Positions 52,876 to 60,326 of a stretch of DNA of 64,000 nt are shown here, one piece after another. Position numbers and translations under genes: made by a program. The stretch's first letter is position 1, and every line of letters starts with the position of its first letter. The notes under the pieces were generated by a model. It saw only the letters and a program-made list of their open reading frames with translations. It was not told the origin of the DNA and made no database searches. Source of the stretch: Smaragdicoccus niigatensis DSM 44881 = NBRC 103563 (GTDB taxonomy: Bacteria; Actinomycetota; Actinomycetes; Mycobacteriales; Mycobacteriaceae); assembly GCF_000380645.1 (NCBI RefSeq), contig NZ_AQXZ01000018.1, positions 372,001-436,000 on the forward strand, given 5' to 3'.

Positions 52876-53108
52876 GAGCGGCCTTCCCCAAGGTCGAGGT
52901 CGTCCGCCTCGAGTGGCGCGTCGAAGTCATCGGGAATCTGGATCTTGCCCGCGAGTTGGCCGAACATGCGGGGCGACGGTACTGACGGCGACAGGATGGC
53001 CACTGGCCGGCCGTGGCTGGTGATCGTCACCGGTTGTCCCGTGGCCTCCACTTCGGCAAGGAGGGCATTGAGCCGTGTCTTGGCCTCGGTGCTGCTGACC
53101 GTCTTCAT
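52872..53108 (-). CDS. Phd/YefM-family antitoxin
   Basis: A 78-residue protein beginning MKTVSSTEAKTRLNALLAEVEATGQPVTITSHGRPVAIL, shown here as the Phd/YefM DNA-binding and dimerisation fold. The acidic tail DFDAPLEADDLDLGEG would wrap the toxin. It precedes and overlaps the VapC gene and should repress the promoter of the pair. An AT-rich stretch (AGAATTATTTTAGCTCC) lies at its start. Confidence 0.88.
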   Translation of the reverse strand: MKTVSSTEAKTRLNALLAEVEATGQPVTITSHGRPVAILSPSVPSPRMFGQLAGKIQIPDDFDAPLEADDLDLGEGRS

Positions 53109-53248
53109 AGAATTATTTTAGCTCCAAAAGAGTAGTCGGACTAGTGCTACTAGTCCAAGCCCTGCAGGTCGCGGTATTCCGGCAGATCGCCCGCGAGGCC
53201 GACGAGGTCACCTCGGCGTTGATCTTCACGGCCGAACCGGATCTCCGT

Positions 53249-53595
53249 TCAGGCGCGGAGTTCTCGGAAGGTGGCCTCTAGTGCCGCTCCGGTTGGTGTT
53301 AGTGCGTAGCTGACGGCGACTGGTCGCTCTGTGGTACGTGGCGGTCGACGAGTCCGGCGGTCTCAAGTTCGGTGAGACGCTCGGTCAGGAGGCGTTTCGA
53401 TAACCCGGGTACGGCGTCGATGAGTTCGGTGAAGCGCATCGTGCCGTCGTGTTCGAGCATGACCATGACAATGCGGGCGGTCCACCGCCGACCCAGCAGC
53501 CAATCGACTTCCAATGAAGTCACGCGAGCCGCGTCGGACTGACCTAGTTCGACGAGTCGAGCATCGACACCCACAGTTGGGCTGCTCTCTACCAC
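53249..53595 (-). pseudogene. HxlR-family regulator with a frameshift
   Basis: The N-terminal 85 residues are a good HxlR winged helix: VDWLLGRRWTARIVMVMLEHDGTMRFTELIDAVPGLSKRLLTERLTELETAGLVDRHVP, read in pieces. The frame then breaks (QSDQSPSATH, stop at 53299). Shifting one base restores TERPVAVSYALTPTGAALEATFRELRA and a stop at 53249, the expected wing and C-terminus. A single lost base near 53330 explains both. It is a recent pseudogene or a sequencing error. Confidence 0.7.
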
Positions 53596-53668
53596 CGACC
53601 AGGCAGGCGGGGCGGGTCACCGTAATCAATACCGCTACGCTGTGGCTCTTTCTGTCGGAGCTCCAAAA

Positions 53669-53773
53669 CTACAGTTGCGACACAATGAGCCAAAGCCATC
53701 CGAACGTGGGCACGCATAGTGCTGCCGCAAGGCGCACAGCCATCGTCAGAAACTGACGGGTCCCCTGAGTCAT
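53669..53773 (-). CDS. Possible 34-residue membrane peptide
   Basis: An ATG at 53773 follows TTGAGGAGCAAGAC, a strong ribosome site. The product MTQGTRQFLTMAVRLAA plus ALCVPTFGWLWLIVSQL is one membrane-spanning helix. It could be a genuine small protein or the preserved start of a deleted membrane gene. Nothing else in 53596-54057 is recognisable. Confidence 0.3.
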   Translation of the reverse strand: MTQGTRQFLTMAVRLAAALCVPTFGWLWLIVSQL

Positions 53774-54057
53774 GTCTTGCTCCTCAAATCCAGCATTATC
53801 GTGCATTTACGCATGCTGTTCGGCGGCGAGGGGTGGACCGGATTGCTTGCCGTGATCCTCATCTCGGCGACTTTCCCCTGACGTGAAGTTCGCAAGGCAA
53901 GGTCGCACAGAGATTTCTACCAAGCGACGTTTTGTCGAGCGCCTCTCGGTTGTCGCCTAACGGGGTCCTGTGCATTTTGTTTGGACCGAATAATGGTACG
54001 CGGCGAATATTTCGTTGACGGATTCGCACACGAGATCGTGCCACTTTCGTCGTTGCG

Positions 54058-54297
54058 ACCGTCCCGGTCGGGCCACCGGGGAGCAAGCGCGACGATTCCG
54101 GGTACCTCCATTCGTGCGCTGATGTGGGCGGCGACCCGGCCGCCCATCGAGTGCCCAAGGAGGACGATCGGGATGTCGGGGTGTGCGCGCATCGCCTGAT
54201 GCACGTCACTGAGCGCCGGCAGTTCAGGTGAATTCCAGCCGCGGAACCGGTACCGGACTTGATGCACGACGTACACGTCGCCGAGTGCTTCCAATCC
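54058..54297 (-). pseudogene. Fragment of an alpha/beta hydrolase
   Basis: ALGDVYVVHQVRYRFRGWNSPEL, PDIPIVLLGHSMGGRVAAHISAR and VPGIVALAPRWPDRD form the central part of an alpha/beta hydrolase with its nucleophile elbow GHSMGG. The first strand and oxyanion turn are absent and the C-terminal acid/histidine region is replaced by unrelated sequence. The fragment is cut on its right by the start region of the cyclopropane synthase-like gene. Confidence 0.6.
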
Positions 54298-54357
54298 ACG
54301 TGGACAGTTGCCCCGAACACAAAGTGCCCCCTGCGACATTCAACGACTGGAGTCTTC

Positions 54358-55224
54358 GTGTCCGAACTCACCCCGCACTACGAAAACGTCCAAGCGCACT
54401 ACGACTTGTCCGACGAATTCTTCGCTCTCTTCCTCGACGAGAGCCGAACCTACAGTTGCGCCTTCTTCGAAAACGAGGGTTACACACTCGCGCGGGCGCA
54501 ACGCGCCAAAGTCGATCTTGCTCTCGACAAATGCGATCTCACGCCTGGAATGAGACTGCTCGACATCGGGTGCGGCTGGGGTTCCACGACGCTCCGGGCC
54601 ATCGACAAGTACGGTGCCCACGTCACCGGTCTGACCTTGAGCCGGAATCAGAAAGACCATGTGGAGGGCCTGCTCGCTGCCAGTCCGAATGCTTGGGGCA
54701 GCGAGGTTCGACTGCAGGGCTGGGAGGAGTTTGACGAACCGGTCGATCGGATCGTCTCGATCGGAGCATTCGAGCACTTCCGGTACGACCGGCATAAGGC
54801 CTTCTTCGATCGCTGCCGCACAATCTTGGCACCGCACGGACGAATGTTGCTGCAAACCATCGTCCTGAACGAACGCGACGTCATCCGCGCCAAGGGCCTC
54901 AAACTCGACCGTGAATTCTTCGCCTTTGCGCGCTTTATCGCCACCGAGATCTTCCCAGGAGGGGAACTGCCAACTCCACATCGAGTCATCACGATGGCGG
55001 AGGAGAGCGGATTCAGTGTTGGGCGCATCCAACCTCTGCGGCCGCACTACGCGAGGACACTCGATTGCTGGGCGGCAGCATTGCGGGAGCGCAGGGACGA
55101 CGCGATCCGTATCGCGTCTGAAGGGACCTACGACACGTATATGCGCTACTTGACCGGCTGTGCCGAGCTGTTTCGCGATGGATTCATCGATGTCATGCAA
55201 TTTAGCCTGGCGGTTCGGGACTAG
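54358..55224 (+). CDS. Mycolic acid cyclopropane synthase-family methyltransferase (CmaA/PcaA-like)
   Basis: A 288-residue SAM methyltransferase that begins SELTPHYENVQAHYDLSDEFF, as mycobacterial CmaA/MmaA proteins do. It has YSCAFFE and the SAM motif LLDIGCGWGS (68-77), GLTLSRNQ, and the conserved GAFEHFRYDRHKAFF region. Such enzymes add methylene or methyl groups to double bonds of mycolic acids or phospholipid acyl chains. GTG 54358 follows TGGAG. Its short, CmaA-type length distinguishes it from the longer UfaA1-like protein at 60.3 kb. Confidence 0.9.
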   Translation: MSELTPHYENVQAHYDLSDEFFALFLDESRTYSCAFFENEGYTLARAQRAKVDLALDKCDLTPGMRLLDIGCGWGSTTLRAIDKYGAHVTGLTLSRNQKDHVEGLLAASPNAWGSEVRLQGWEEFDEPVDRIVSIGAFEHFRYDRHKAFFDRCRTILAPHGRMLLQTIVLNERDVIRAKGLKLDREFFAFARFIATEIFPGGELPTPHRVITMAEESGFSVGRIQPLRPHYARTLDCWAAALRERRDDAIRIASEGTYDTYMRYLTGCAELFRDGFIDVMQFSLAVRD

Positions 55225-55294
55225 ACCGCAAACCGCGGCCTCGGCTGCATGCCCCGCGACAGCGCACTAAGAAGGCCGCACTCAGCGGACAAAG

Positions 55295-56005
55295 TTAGGC
55301 AGCCAGAGTCGCAACGGCCAGTGGGGTCATGGAGGGTTGTGGCGCGCCGCCGGCTGCTTCGATGGTGATAGCGACCGCTGAACCGGCAGTCAGCCCTGTC
55401 ATCGTCGTGGGTGTGCCGGGTTTGGGTAGGCCCGCTGGATGAGCGCCGGACTTGAGCAGCCACAGCTGGTAGGTCCGCCCATCAGGGGCTTGCGCGACAC
55501 CGTTGAGCGCCACGACTCCCTGCCCGAGTTTGGGCGAGTAGGTGACGGTCATTGTTCCGCCGCCGGTTAGTTCGACTGTGATGTCGCGTCGATCGGCTGC
55601 GGTTTGGACAGCACCGGCGATGGTGTCCGGGACCGGCCGGTGAGCGTAGAGGTTGATCGCAATACCGGACCCGACAAGAAGCGCGAATACCGCGGCCACG
55701 CTGAGAGCGACCCTGCGAACCCAGTGATTGCTTTCCCGTTGTCCGGTTTGTTGGCGATTGATCGCGGACAGGATCGAGGTGCGCAGCTGGGGACGCGGTC
55801 TTCTTGCTTCGGCCGTAGTGACTAGTGCCATGGTTTCGTGAACGTCGCGAACGATCTGCTCGAACGCCTGCTTGGTCGAGGTGTCAGCGTGTGGCAGTCG
55901 ATGCTCGGTGGCGAGTCTCTCGTCGTTGTCGATGGCGTCGATAGCATAGAGATAGGCGAGGTCGAGCAGGTTGGACGGGCTGTCGGGGTCCCCGTGTGAA
56001 GTCAT
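55295..56005 (-). CDS. rskA: Anti-sigma factor RskA
   Basis: A 236-residue protein with a cytoplasmic anti-sigma part (LLDLAYLYAIDAIDNDERLATEHRL), one membrane helix (VALSVAAVFALLVGSGIAINLYA) and an extracytoplasmic RskA domain (GTMTVTYSPKLGQGVVALNGV, then TYQLWLLKSG). RskA holds SigK inactive until it is proteolysed. ATG 56005 overlaps the sigK stop (ATGA), so the two are translated together; a much longer upstream frame is just sigK sequence out of frame. Confidence 0.92.
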   Translation of the reverse strand: MTSHGDPDSPSNLLDLAYLYAIDAIDNDERLATEHRLPHADTSTKQAFEQIVRDVHETMALVTTAEARRPRPQLRTSILSAINRQQTGQRESNHWVRRVALSVAAVFALLVGSGIAINLYAHRPVPDTIAGAVQTAADRRDITVELTGGGTMTVTYSPKLGQGVVALNGVAQAPDGRTYQLWLLKSGAHPAGLPKPGTPTTMTGLTAGSAVAITIEAAGGAPQPSMTPLAVATLAA

Positions 56006-56685
56006 CGTGTCACGCCCAAGCATTTCTGAAGTCCGATCAAGCCGTCGCGGATACGGGACTTGATCGTGGGAAGCGAGGTACGGAGCTGATCGGCGACCTC
56101 GCGATAGGACAGCCCCTGGTAGTACGCGATATTGATGGCTTCGCGTTGTTTGAGCGTGAGCGTTTCCAGGCACCGCACAACGACAGCAGCTTCCATCGAG
56201 TCTGCAACTGTCTCGGCGACGACATCGTGGTCGGTGGTCCGCGATTGTGCGTGGTAGGTCGAGTCACGGGTGCGGCTAGCCTGCTCAGACCGGACGCGGT
56301 CGATTGCACGCCGGTGCGCCAGCGTGGCCATCCACGCCATCGGCGACCCGCGGGATGGGTCGAACTGGCCAGCAGAATTCCAGATTTCTAGGTAGATCTC
56401 CTGCATTGTTTCTTCGCTGAAGGCGGGGTTCCGGAGGATACGCAGAACCATGCCGTAGATGCGGGCATTGGTGGCGTCATAGAGCGCTGCAAAGGAACCC
56501 CGGTCACCACCGGCACATCGAAGTACAAGTGCGGCCAAGTTTTTGGCCTCGACCTCGCGCCTACGCACCCTTAAGTCGTCGGGCGCCTCACAGGAGGGCC
56601 CGTGCTCGGGATAGTCACCGTCGGCGAAGTCGGGTCCATGGTCGCTCATCAGCGACAGAACCGAGACTTGCAAGGCGGCCGACAT
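56002..56685 (-). CDS. sigK: ECF RNA polymerase sigma factor SigK
   Basis: A 227-residue ECF sigma factor. Region 2 reads LYDATNARIYGMVLRILRNPAFSEETMQEIYLEIW and SPMAWMATLAHRRAIDRVR. Region 4 reads LTLKQREAINIAYYQGLSYREVADQLRTSLPTIKSRIRDGL. The adjacent rskA and the nearby MPT83-like gene identify it as SigK. I choose ATG 56685, which has CCGGAGAAG before it. The ATG at 56715 lies within about 6 bases of the -10 element of the proposed promoter at 56721-56747 and would leave no leader. Confidence 0.92.
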   Translation of the reverse strand: MSAALQVSVLSLMSDHGPDFADGDYPEHGPSCEAPDDLRVRRREVEAKNLAALVLRCAGGDRGSFAALYDATNARIYGMVLRILRNPAFSEETMQEIYLEIWNSAGQFDPSRGSPMAWMATLAHRRAIDRVRSEQASRTRDSTYHAQSRTTDHDVVAETVADSMEAAVVVRCLETLTLKQREAINIAYYQGLSYREVADQLRTSLPTIKSRIRDGLIGLQKCLGVTR

Positions 56686-56720
56686 GAGCTTCTCCGGGGA
56701 CGAGTAATTGAACACCCAGA

Positions 56721-56747
56721 GTTCGGAGACGTAGCGGCAATGGATGG
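56721..56747 (-). promoter_or_regulatory. SigK-type promoter of sigK-rskA
   Basis: On the minus strand CCATCC, 15 bases, then CCGAAC. This matches the mycobacterial SigK consensus (CCATCC -35, CCGAAT-like -10), though with 15 bases between them. It indicates autoregulation of the sigma factor. Confidence 0.75.
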
Positions 56748-56770
56748 GTCCTCGACACGAGTTGCCTGAC

Positions 56771-56797
56771 CCATCCGCGCATGCGTCGGCATCGAAC
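56771..56797 (+). promoter_or_regulatory. SigK-type promoter of the molybdopterin oxidoreductase
   Basis: CCATCC, 15 bases, then TCGAAC, 45 bases before the GTG at 56842. Spacing is identical to the sigK, 58584 and 59156 elements. Confidence 0.72.
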
Positions 56798-56841
56798 TAA
56801 AGAGGTAGTCGCATATCCAACTAGCCCCGAGCGAGGTCGCC

Positions 56842-58392
56842 GTGGCCGCTGAATCTACGCGGGCGCATGTTCCCCGAACCCAATTATTGGCTGGCTCGGC
56901 CGGCGGTGTCGTGGCCGCGGCGATGGTTCTTGCGGTGGGCCAACTGGTCTCTGTACTGATCACTCCACTGTCGTCACCGCTGCTGGTCGTGGGCAACACG
57001 ATCATCGATCTCACTCCGCCGGCGGTGCGTGAAGCGATCATCAGCAACTTCGGGAGCAACGACAAGCTGATCCTGTTCTCGAGCATCGGCGTCGGTATCT
57101 TCATATTCGGCCTGCTCGCTGGCCGGCTTGAGGGCCGCCGACCCATCGGGACAACCCTGTTCGCGCTCCTAGGTCTGGGCGTGGCCGCTGCGGCCCTGGT
57201 ACGTCCGGGCGCGGGCATCGGATACGTCGTACCTACCGTCGCGGGTGTGGTCGCGGGCATCGCAACACTTCGATTGCTGACGCGATACTCCCGCTCGCAA
57301 CCGAGCACCTCTCCGACGCTTGGGGAATCTCGCCGCGACTTCGTCAAGTTCTTCGCCATCGCTACCGCAGCGGCGGCGGCCGCGTTTGCGGCCGGGAAGA
57401 TCATCACTGACAAGATCCTTTCGGTTGCCGCCGATCGTGCGCGGTTCCTCGTTCCCACGCCGTTGCGACCCGCGAAACCCGTCGTGCCGGCAGTCACACT
57501 CGATGTACCCGGGATCACGCCGTTCGTCACCGCGAACCGGGACTTCTACCGTGTCGACACTGCCCTCACGATTCCTGCGGTCGCCGAGGCCGATTGGGAG
57601 CTGCGTATTCATGGCATGGTCGACCGGCAGCTCGTCCTGAATTTTGCTGACCTCCGTCGCCGCGAAGCTGTCGAGCGAATCATCACTCTGACGTGTGTCT
57701 CCAATCCGATCGGCGGAAACCTGCTGGGGACGGCGCGCTGGACCGGCTACCTGATCAGGGATCTGCTCGCTGAAGCCGGTGTGCAAAAGAGTGCCGACAT
57801 GGTGCTGTCGAGCAGTTCCGACGGATTCTCCGCAGGCACCCCGGTCGAGGTGTTGACCGATGATCGCGACGCTTTGCTGGCCGTGGCGATGAACGGCGAA
57901 CCATTGCCGATCGAGCATGGTTACCCCGCTCGATTGATCGTCCCGGGGCTGTATGGCTATGTGTCGGCCACTAAATGGGTCATCGACCTGGAGGTGACTC
58001 GCTTCGACCGCGCAAACGGCTACTGGACGACCCGGGGCTGGTCTGCCAAGGCTCCGATCAAAACCGCGGCCCGTGTCGACGTCCCGGCATCGTTCGCCAC
58101 CGTCGATAGCGGTGCCGTGGTGATCGCGGGGCTGGCATGGGCCCAGACACGGGGCATTACCAAAGTCGAGGTCCAGGTCGACGGCAGCGACTGGCGGGTA
58201 GCCGAGCTGGCCGGCAGCTACAGCAACGACACGTGGCGTCAGTGGCGCATCACGTGGGACCTTGGTCCCGGGAACCACACCGTCCGGGCACGTGCCACCG
58301 ATTCCACCGGGGCGACCCAAACCGAGCAGCGCGCCGAGCCGATGCCCGACGGTGCCACGGGCTGGCCCAGCAGGGTATTCACCGCACGCTGA
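56842..58392 (+). CDS. Membrane molybdopterin-dependent oxidoreductase (sulfite oxidase fold) with internal Tat motif
   Basis: A 516-residue protein in three parts. Residues 1-150 hold about four membrane helices. SRRDFVKFF (163-171), an almost ideal twin-arginine motif, follows and leads into a fifth hydrophobic helix (about 172-186). The rest is a sulfite-oxidase-type molybdenum domain with the metal-binding cysteine Cys285 (LTCVSNPIGG), plus a C-terminal dimerisation domain (VEVQVDGSDWRVAEL). The architecture fits proteins whose first helices are inserted by Sec and whose folded cofactor domain is moved by Tat. GTG 56842 follows GCGAGG. The substrate is unknown. It is under a SigK-type promoter. 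Confidence 0.9.
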   Translation: MAAESTRAHVPRTQLLAGSAGGVVAAAMVLAVGQLVSVLITPLSSPLLVVGNTIIDLTPPAVREAIISNFGSNDKLILFSSIGVGIFIFGLLAGRLEGRRPIGTTLFALLGLGVAAAALVRPGAGIGYVVPTVAGVVAGIATLRLLTRYSRSQPSTSPTLGESRRDFVKFFAIATAAAAAAFAAGKIITDKILSVAADRARFLVPTPLRPAKPVVPAVTLDVPGITPFVTANRDFYRVDTALTIPAVAEADWELRIHGMVDRQLVLNFADLRRREAVERIITLTCVSNPIGGNLLGTARWTGYLIRDLLAEAGVQKSADMVLSSSSDGFSAGTPVEVLTDDRDALLAVAMNGEPLPIEHGYPARLIVPGLYGYVSATKWVIDLEVTRFDRANGYWTTRGWSAKAPIKTAARVDVPASFATVDSGAVVIAGLAWAQTRGITKVEVQVDGSDWRVAELAGSYSNDTWRQWRITWDLGPGNHTVRARATDSTGATQTEQRAEPMPDGATGWPSRVFTAR

Positions 58393-58583
58393 CAGCCGTC
58401 CCCGCGGGGCCAGTTGACGGCGGGCCGGACGTTGCCGATAAGCACGCGACGGTCCGGGGCCACGTCGGCTGGGTAATGCGCTGTGCAGCCGACGACGCCC
58501 CCGGCCAGTGCAGTCCGGCTGCGGCGACTGCCGCTGAACCAGCCGGGTTTTCACACTTGTTTCGAACCAATGTTGACTCTGTT

Positions 58584-58610
58584 CCATCCGCTGCGGTGCT
58601 CGCTCCGAAC
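58584..58610 (+). promoter_or_regulatory. SigK-type promoter upstream of the small gene
   Basis: CCATCC, 15 bases, then CCGAAC, about 280 bases before the 58893 gene. Apart from this element, the 500-base stretch 58393-58892 shows only a weak 78-residue reading frame (58660-58896) that overlaps the small gene's ATG as ATGA. Confidence 0.65.
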
Positions 58611-58892
58611 TTGCGGGTAGAGAGTCGCGAAACGTTGCGACCCAGAAGTTGGGCCAGTCATGGAGCATCAAACCGTCGTCATCGGAATGGGAACCGAGCC
58701 ATACGCCCCCGCCCGGACCCTGCGCACGAGAACTCACGCCACCTCCGATGAGGCGGCGCCTCCGCTGGGTGATCATCCTCCTTCACGTCCGATCGCACTG
58801 AGTAACGCCCGGACCACCGTTAATACGCTGATTCACAAACCTCGGCGTGGCACGTGCGTTGCAGTGTCGCTTCTGGCCCGGAGGGAATGGCA

Positions 58893-59099
58893 ATGAACGT
58901 GCTGATCGAAATGGCGACCTTGTCAATGTCCCGCCCGACGGTCGGAGCGAGCAACGAAGAAGTCGCTGGCTGGCTAGAGGCCAAGGCTCGACTACACGAG
59001 CAATTGGCGGTCGAGGGCGGATGTGATCAAGAGCGTGAACGCACACTCGCCGCCAATGCCCACCGCCGCGCAATGAACCTGATCGGCACCGCGGCGTAG
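58893..59099 (+). CDS. Small hypothetical protein in the SigK locus
   Basis: A 68-residue helical protein, MNVLIEMATLSMSRPTVG at the start and WLEAKARLHEQLAVEGG and AANAHRRAMNLIG later. The ATG is preceded by CCCGGAGGGAATGG, a strong ribosome site. I know no homologue; its single cysteine and amphipathic helices give no function. It lies between two SigK-type promoters and is read towards the MPT83-like gene, so it probably belongs to the same regulon. Confidence 0.55.
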   Translation: MNVLIEMATLSMSRPTVGASNEEVAGWLEAKARLHEQLAVEGGCDQERERTLAANAHRRAMNLIGTAA

Positions 59100-59155
59100 C
59101 CGTCCGTGGGCATCGTGCTTGGTCAGCAGGTCCGTTAAGAGATTGGCCATTGGAC

Positions 59156-59182
59156 CCATCCGCCCGCATCGGGGCACCGAAC
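59156..59182 (+). promoter_or_regulatory. SigK-type promoter of the MPT83-like gene
   Basis: CCATCC, 15 bases, then CCGAAC, 70 bases before the ATG at 59253. In M. tuberculosis the homologous mpt70 and mpt83 genes are the best-known SigK targets. Confidence 0.78.
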
Positions 59183-59252
59183 CCCTCAGGACATCCCACT
59201 TGTGACATCGCGAGGCGATGCGACGCAAGTCCCACGACAAGGAGTTCATCTC

Positions 59253-59897
59253 ATGCCAATTCGTAGAAACGGCGCCCTCTTCCTCGCCGGCATCGCCACC
59301 GTATCCGCCGTCGGGTTGACGGCGTGCTCGAGCAACAACGGCTCGACCACCGACACGTCGAAGGCCGCGGTAACCACGACCGCGGTGGCCGATCCGGCCG
59401 CTGACCTGGTCGGCCCCGGTTGCGGCGACTACGCGAAGAAAGTCCCGTCTGGTTCGGGCTCGGTGGCTGGCATGGCCCAGGACCCGGTCACCGTCGCTGC
59501 GTCCAACAACCCGATCCTGACGACCCTCACCAAGGCGCTGTCGGGCAAGCTCAACCCCAACGTCAATCTCATCGACACGCTCAACAACGGTCAGTTCACA
59601 GTGTTCGCACCGACCGACGATGCGTTCGCCAAGCTTCCCGCGGCCACGATCGACAAGCTCAAGACCGACTCGGACCTGCTGACCAAGATCCTGACCTACC
59701 ACGTGGTTGCCGGACAGCTCACGCCCAACCAGGTCGCCGGTGAACACGCCACAGTGCAGGGCGGCAAGCTCAAGGTCGCCGGCCCTGTCAGCACGCTCGA
59801 GGTCAACGGCAACTCGGGTGTGGTCTGCGGTGGTGTCCACACCGCCAACGCCACGGTGTACATGATCGACACCGTCCTCATGCCGCCGGCTGCCTAG
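59253..59897 (+). CDS. mpt83: Fasciclin-domain surface lipoprotein, MPT83-like
   Basis: A 214-residue lipoprotein. The signal peptide [22 protein letters not shown] ends in a lipobox with Cys25, and a Ser/Thr/Ala-rich linker follows. The fasciclin (FAS1) domain runs from about residue 75: [52 protein letters not shown] and [23 protein letters not shown] (given in pieces). This is strikingly like MPT83/MPT70 to the last residue. It is anchored in the membrane outer face and probably mediates adhesion or carries a hydrophobic ligand. AAGGAG precedes the ATG, and a SigK-type promoter lies upstream. Confidence 0.93.
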   Translation: MPIRRNGALFLAGIATVSAVGLTACSSNNGSTTDTSKAAVTTTAVADPAADLVGPGCGDYAKKVPSGSGSVAGMAQDPVTVAASNNPILTTLTKALSGKLNPNVNLIDTLNNGQFTVFAPTDDAFAKLPAATIDKLKTDSDLLTKILTYHVVAGQLTPNQVAGEHATVQGGKLKVAGPVSTLEVNGNSGVVCGGVHTANATVYMIDTVLMPPAA

Positions 59898-60116
59898 TCA
59901 TCCCCGACCTAAGCAGTTTGGCGGTGCCCGGCTGGTCAACACTTGAGACCGGCCAGCCGGGCTTCCACACTCTCGAACGCCCCAACGTCGTCACGTCCAA
60001 CAAGGCGGACGTACGCCGGGGCGCGGTCGCAGGCCGCTGACCTGTCTGGGTCGCCCACCGAAAACGGCATCGTCCGGCTACTCCCACTTTGCGGGCTCAG
60101 CCTGGCTCTCCATATC

Positions 60117-60326
60117 CGCACCACGGCGTCCGGCTTTGGTTCACACTAGGCAACCACGCTTCGCCGGTGGGACCAGCGCTTCGCGTCCAGCCGGGACACG
60201 CGCGCAGCGCTCGGTCTCGACGATACGTTCGGTGCGATGTGGCGCTTCTACCTCTGCTACGCCCGTGCCGGTTTCGCGTCCGGCTACCTCAACGCCCAGC
60301 AGTACCTCTTGGAGTCCAGCACATGA
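60117..60326 (+). pseudogene. C-terminal remnant of a CFA synthase-like gene
   Basis: In frame: SGFGSH, a TAG where family proteins have Tyr, then ATTLRRWDQRF and MWRFYLCYARAGFASGYL to LNAQQYLLESST and a TGA at 60324. This is the usual end of cyclopropane fatty-acid synthases (HYA.TLRRW...MWRFYL...GF). The TGA overlaps the ATG of the next CFA synthase gene as ATGA, the mark of an ancestral coupled pair. The catalytic N-terminal region is gone. The remaining part of the gap 59898-60322 holds nothing else I can recognise. Confidence 0.65.

Noticed and set aside
53816-53881. Short plus-strand frame MLFGGEGWTGLLAVILISATFP
   Set aside because: Could be the end of a lost membrane gene, but 22 residues without ribosome site or homologue are not enough.
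57169-58776. 535-codon minus-strand frame opposite the molybdopterin oxidoreductase
   Set aside because: Arginine- and glycine-rich shadow of a well-supported gene on the other strand; no family motif.
58660-58896. 78-codon plus-strand frame downstream of the 58584 promoter, overlapping the next ATG as ATGA
   Set aside because: Position is attractive, but there is no ribosome site and the residues look random (Arg/Thr/Pro-rich). It may simply be 5' leader of the small gene.
59953-59978. CCAGCC...TCGAAC before the CFA synthase as a fifth SigK promoter
   Set aside because: The -35 differs and the gap is 14, not 15; the other four are much better.
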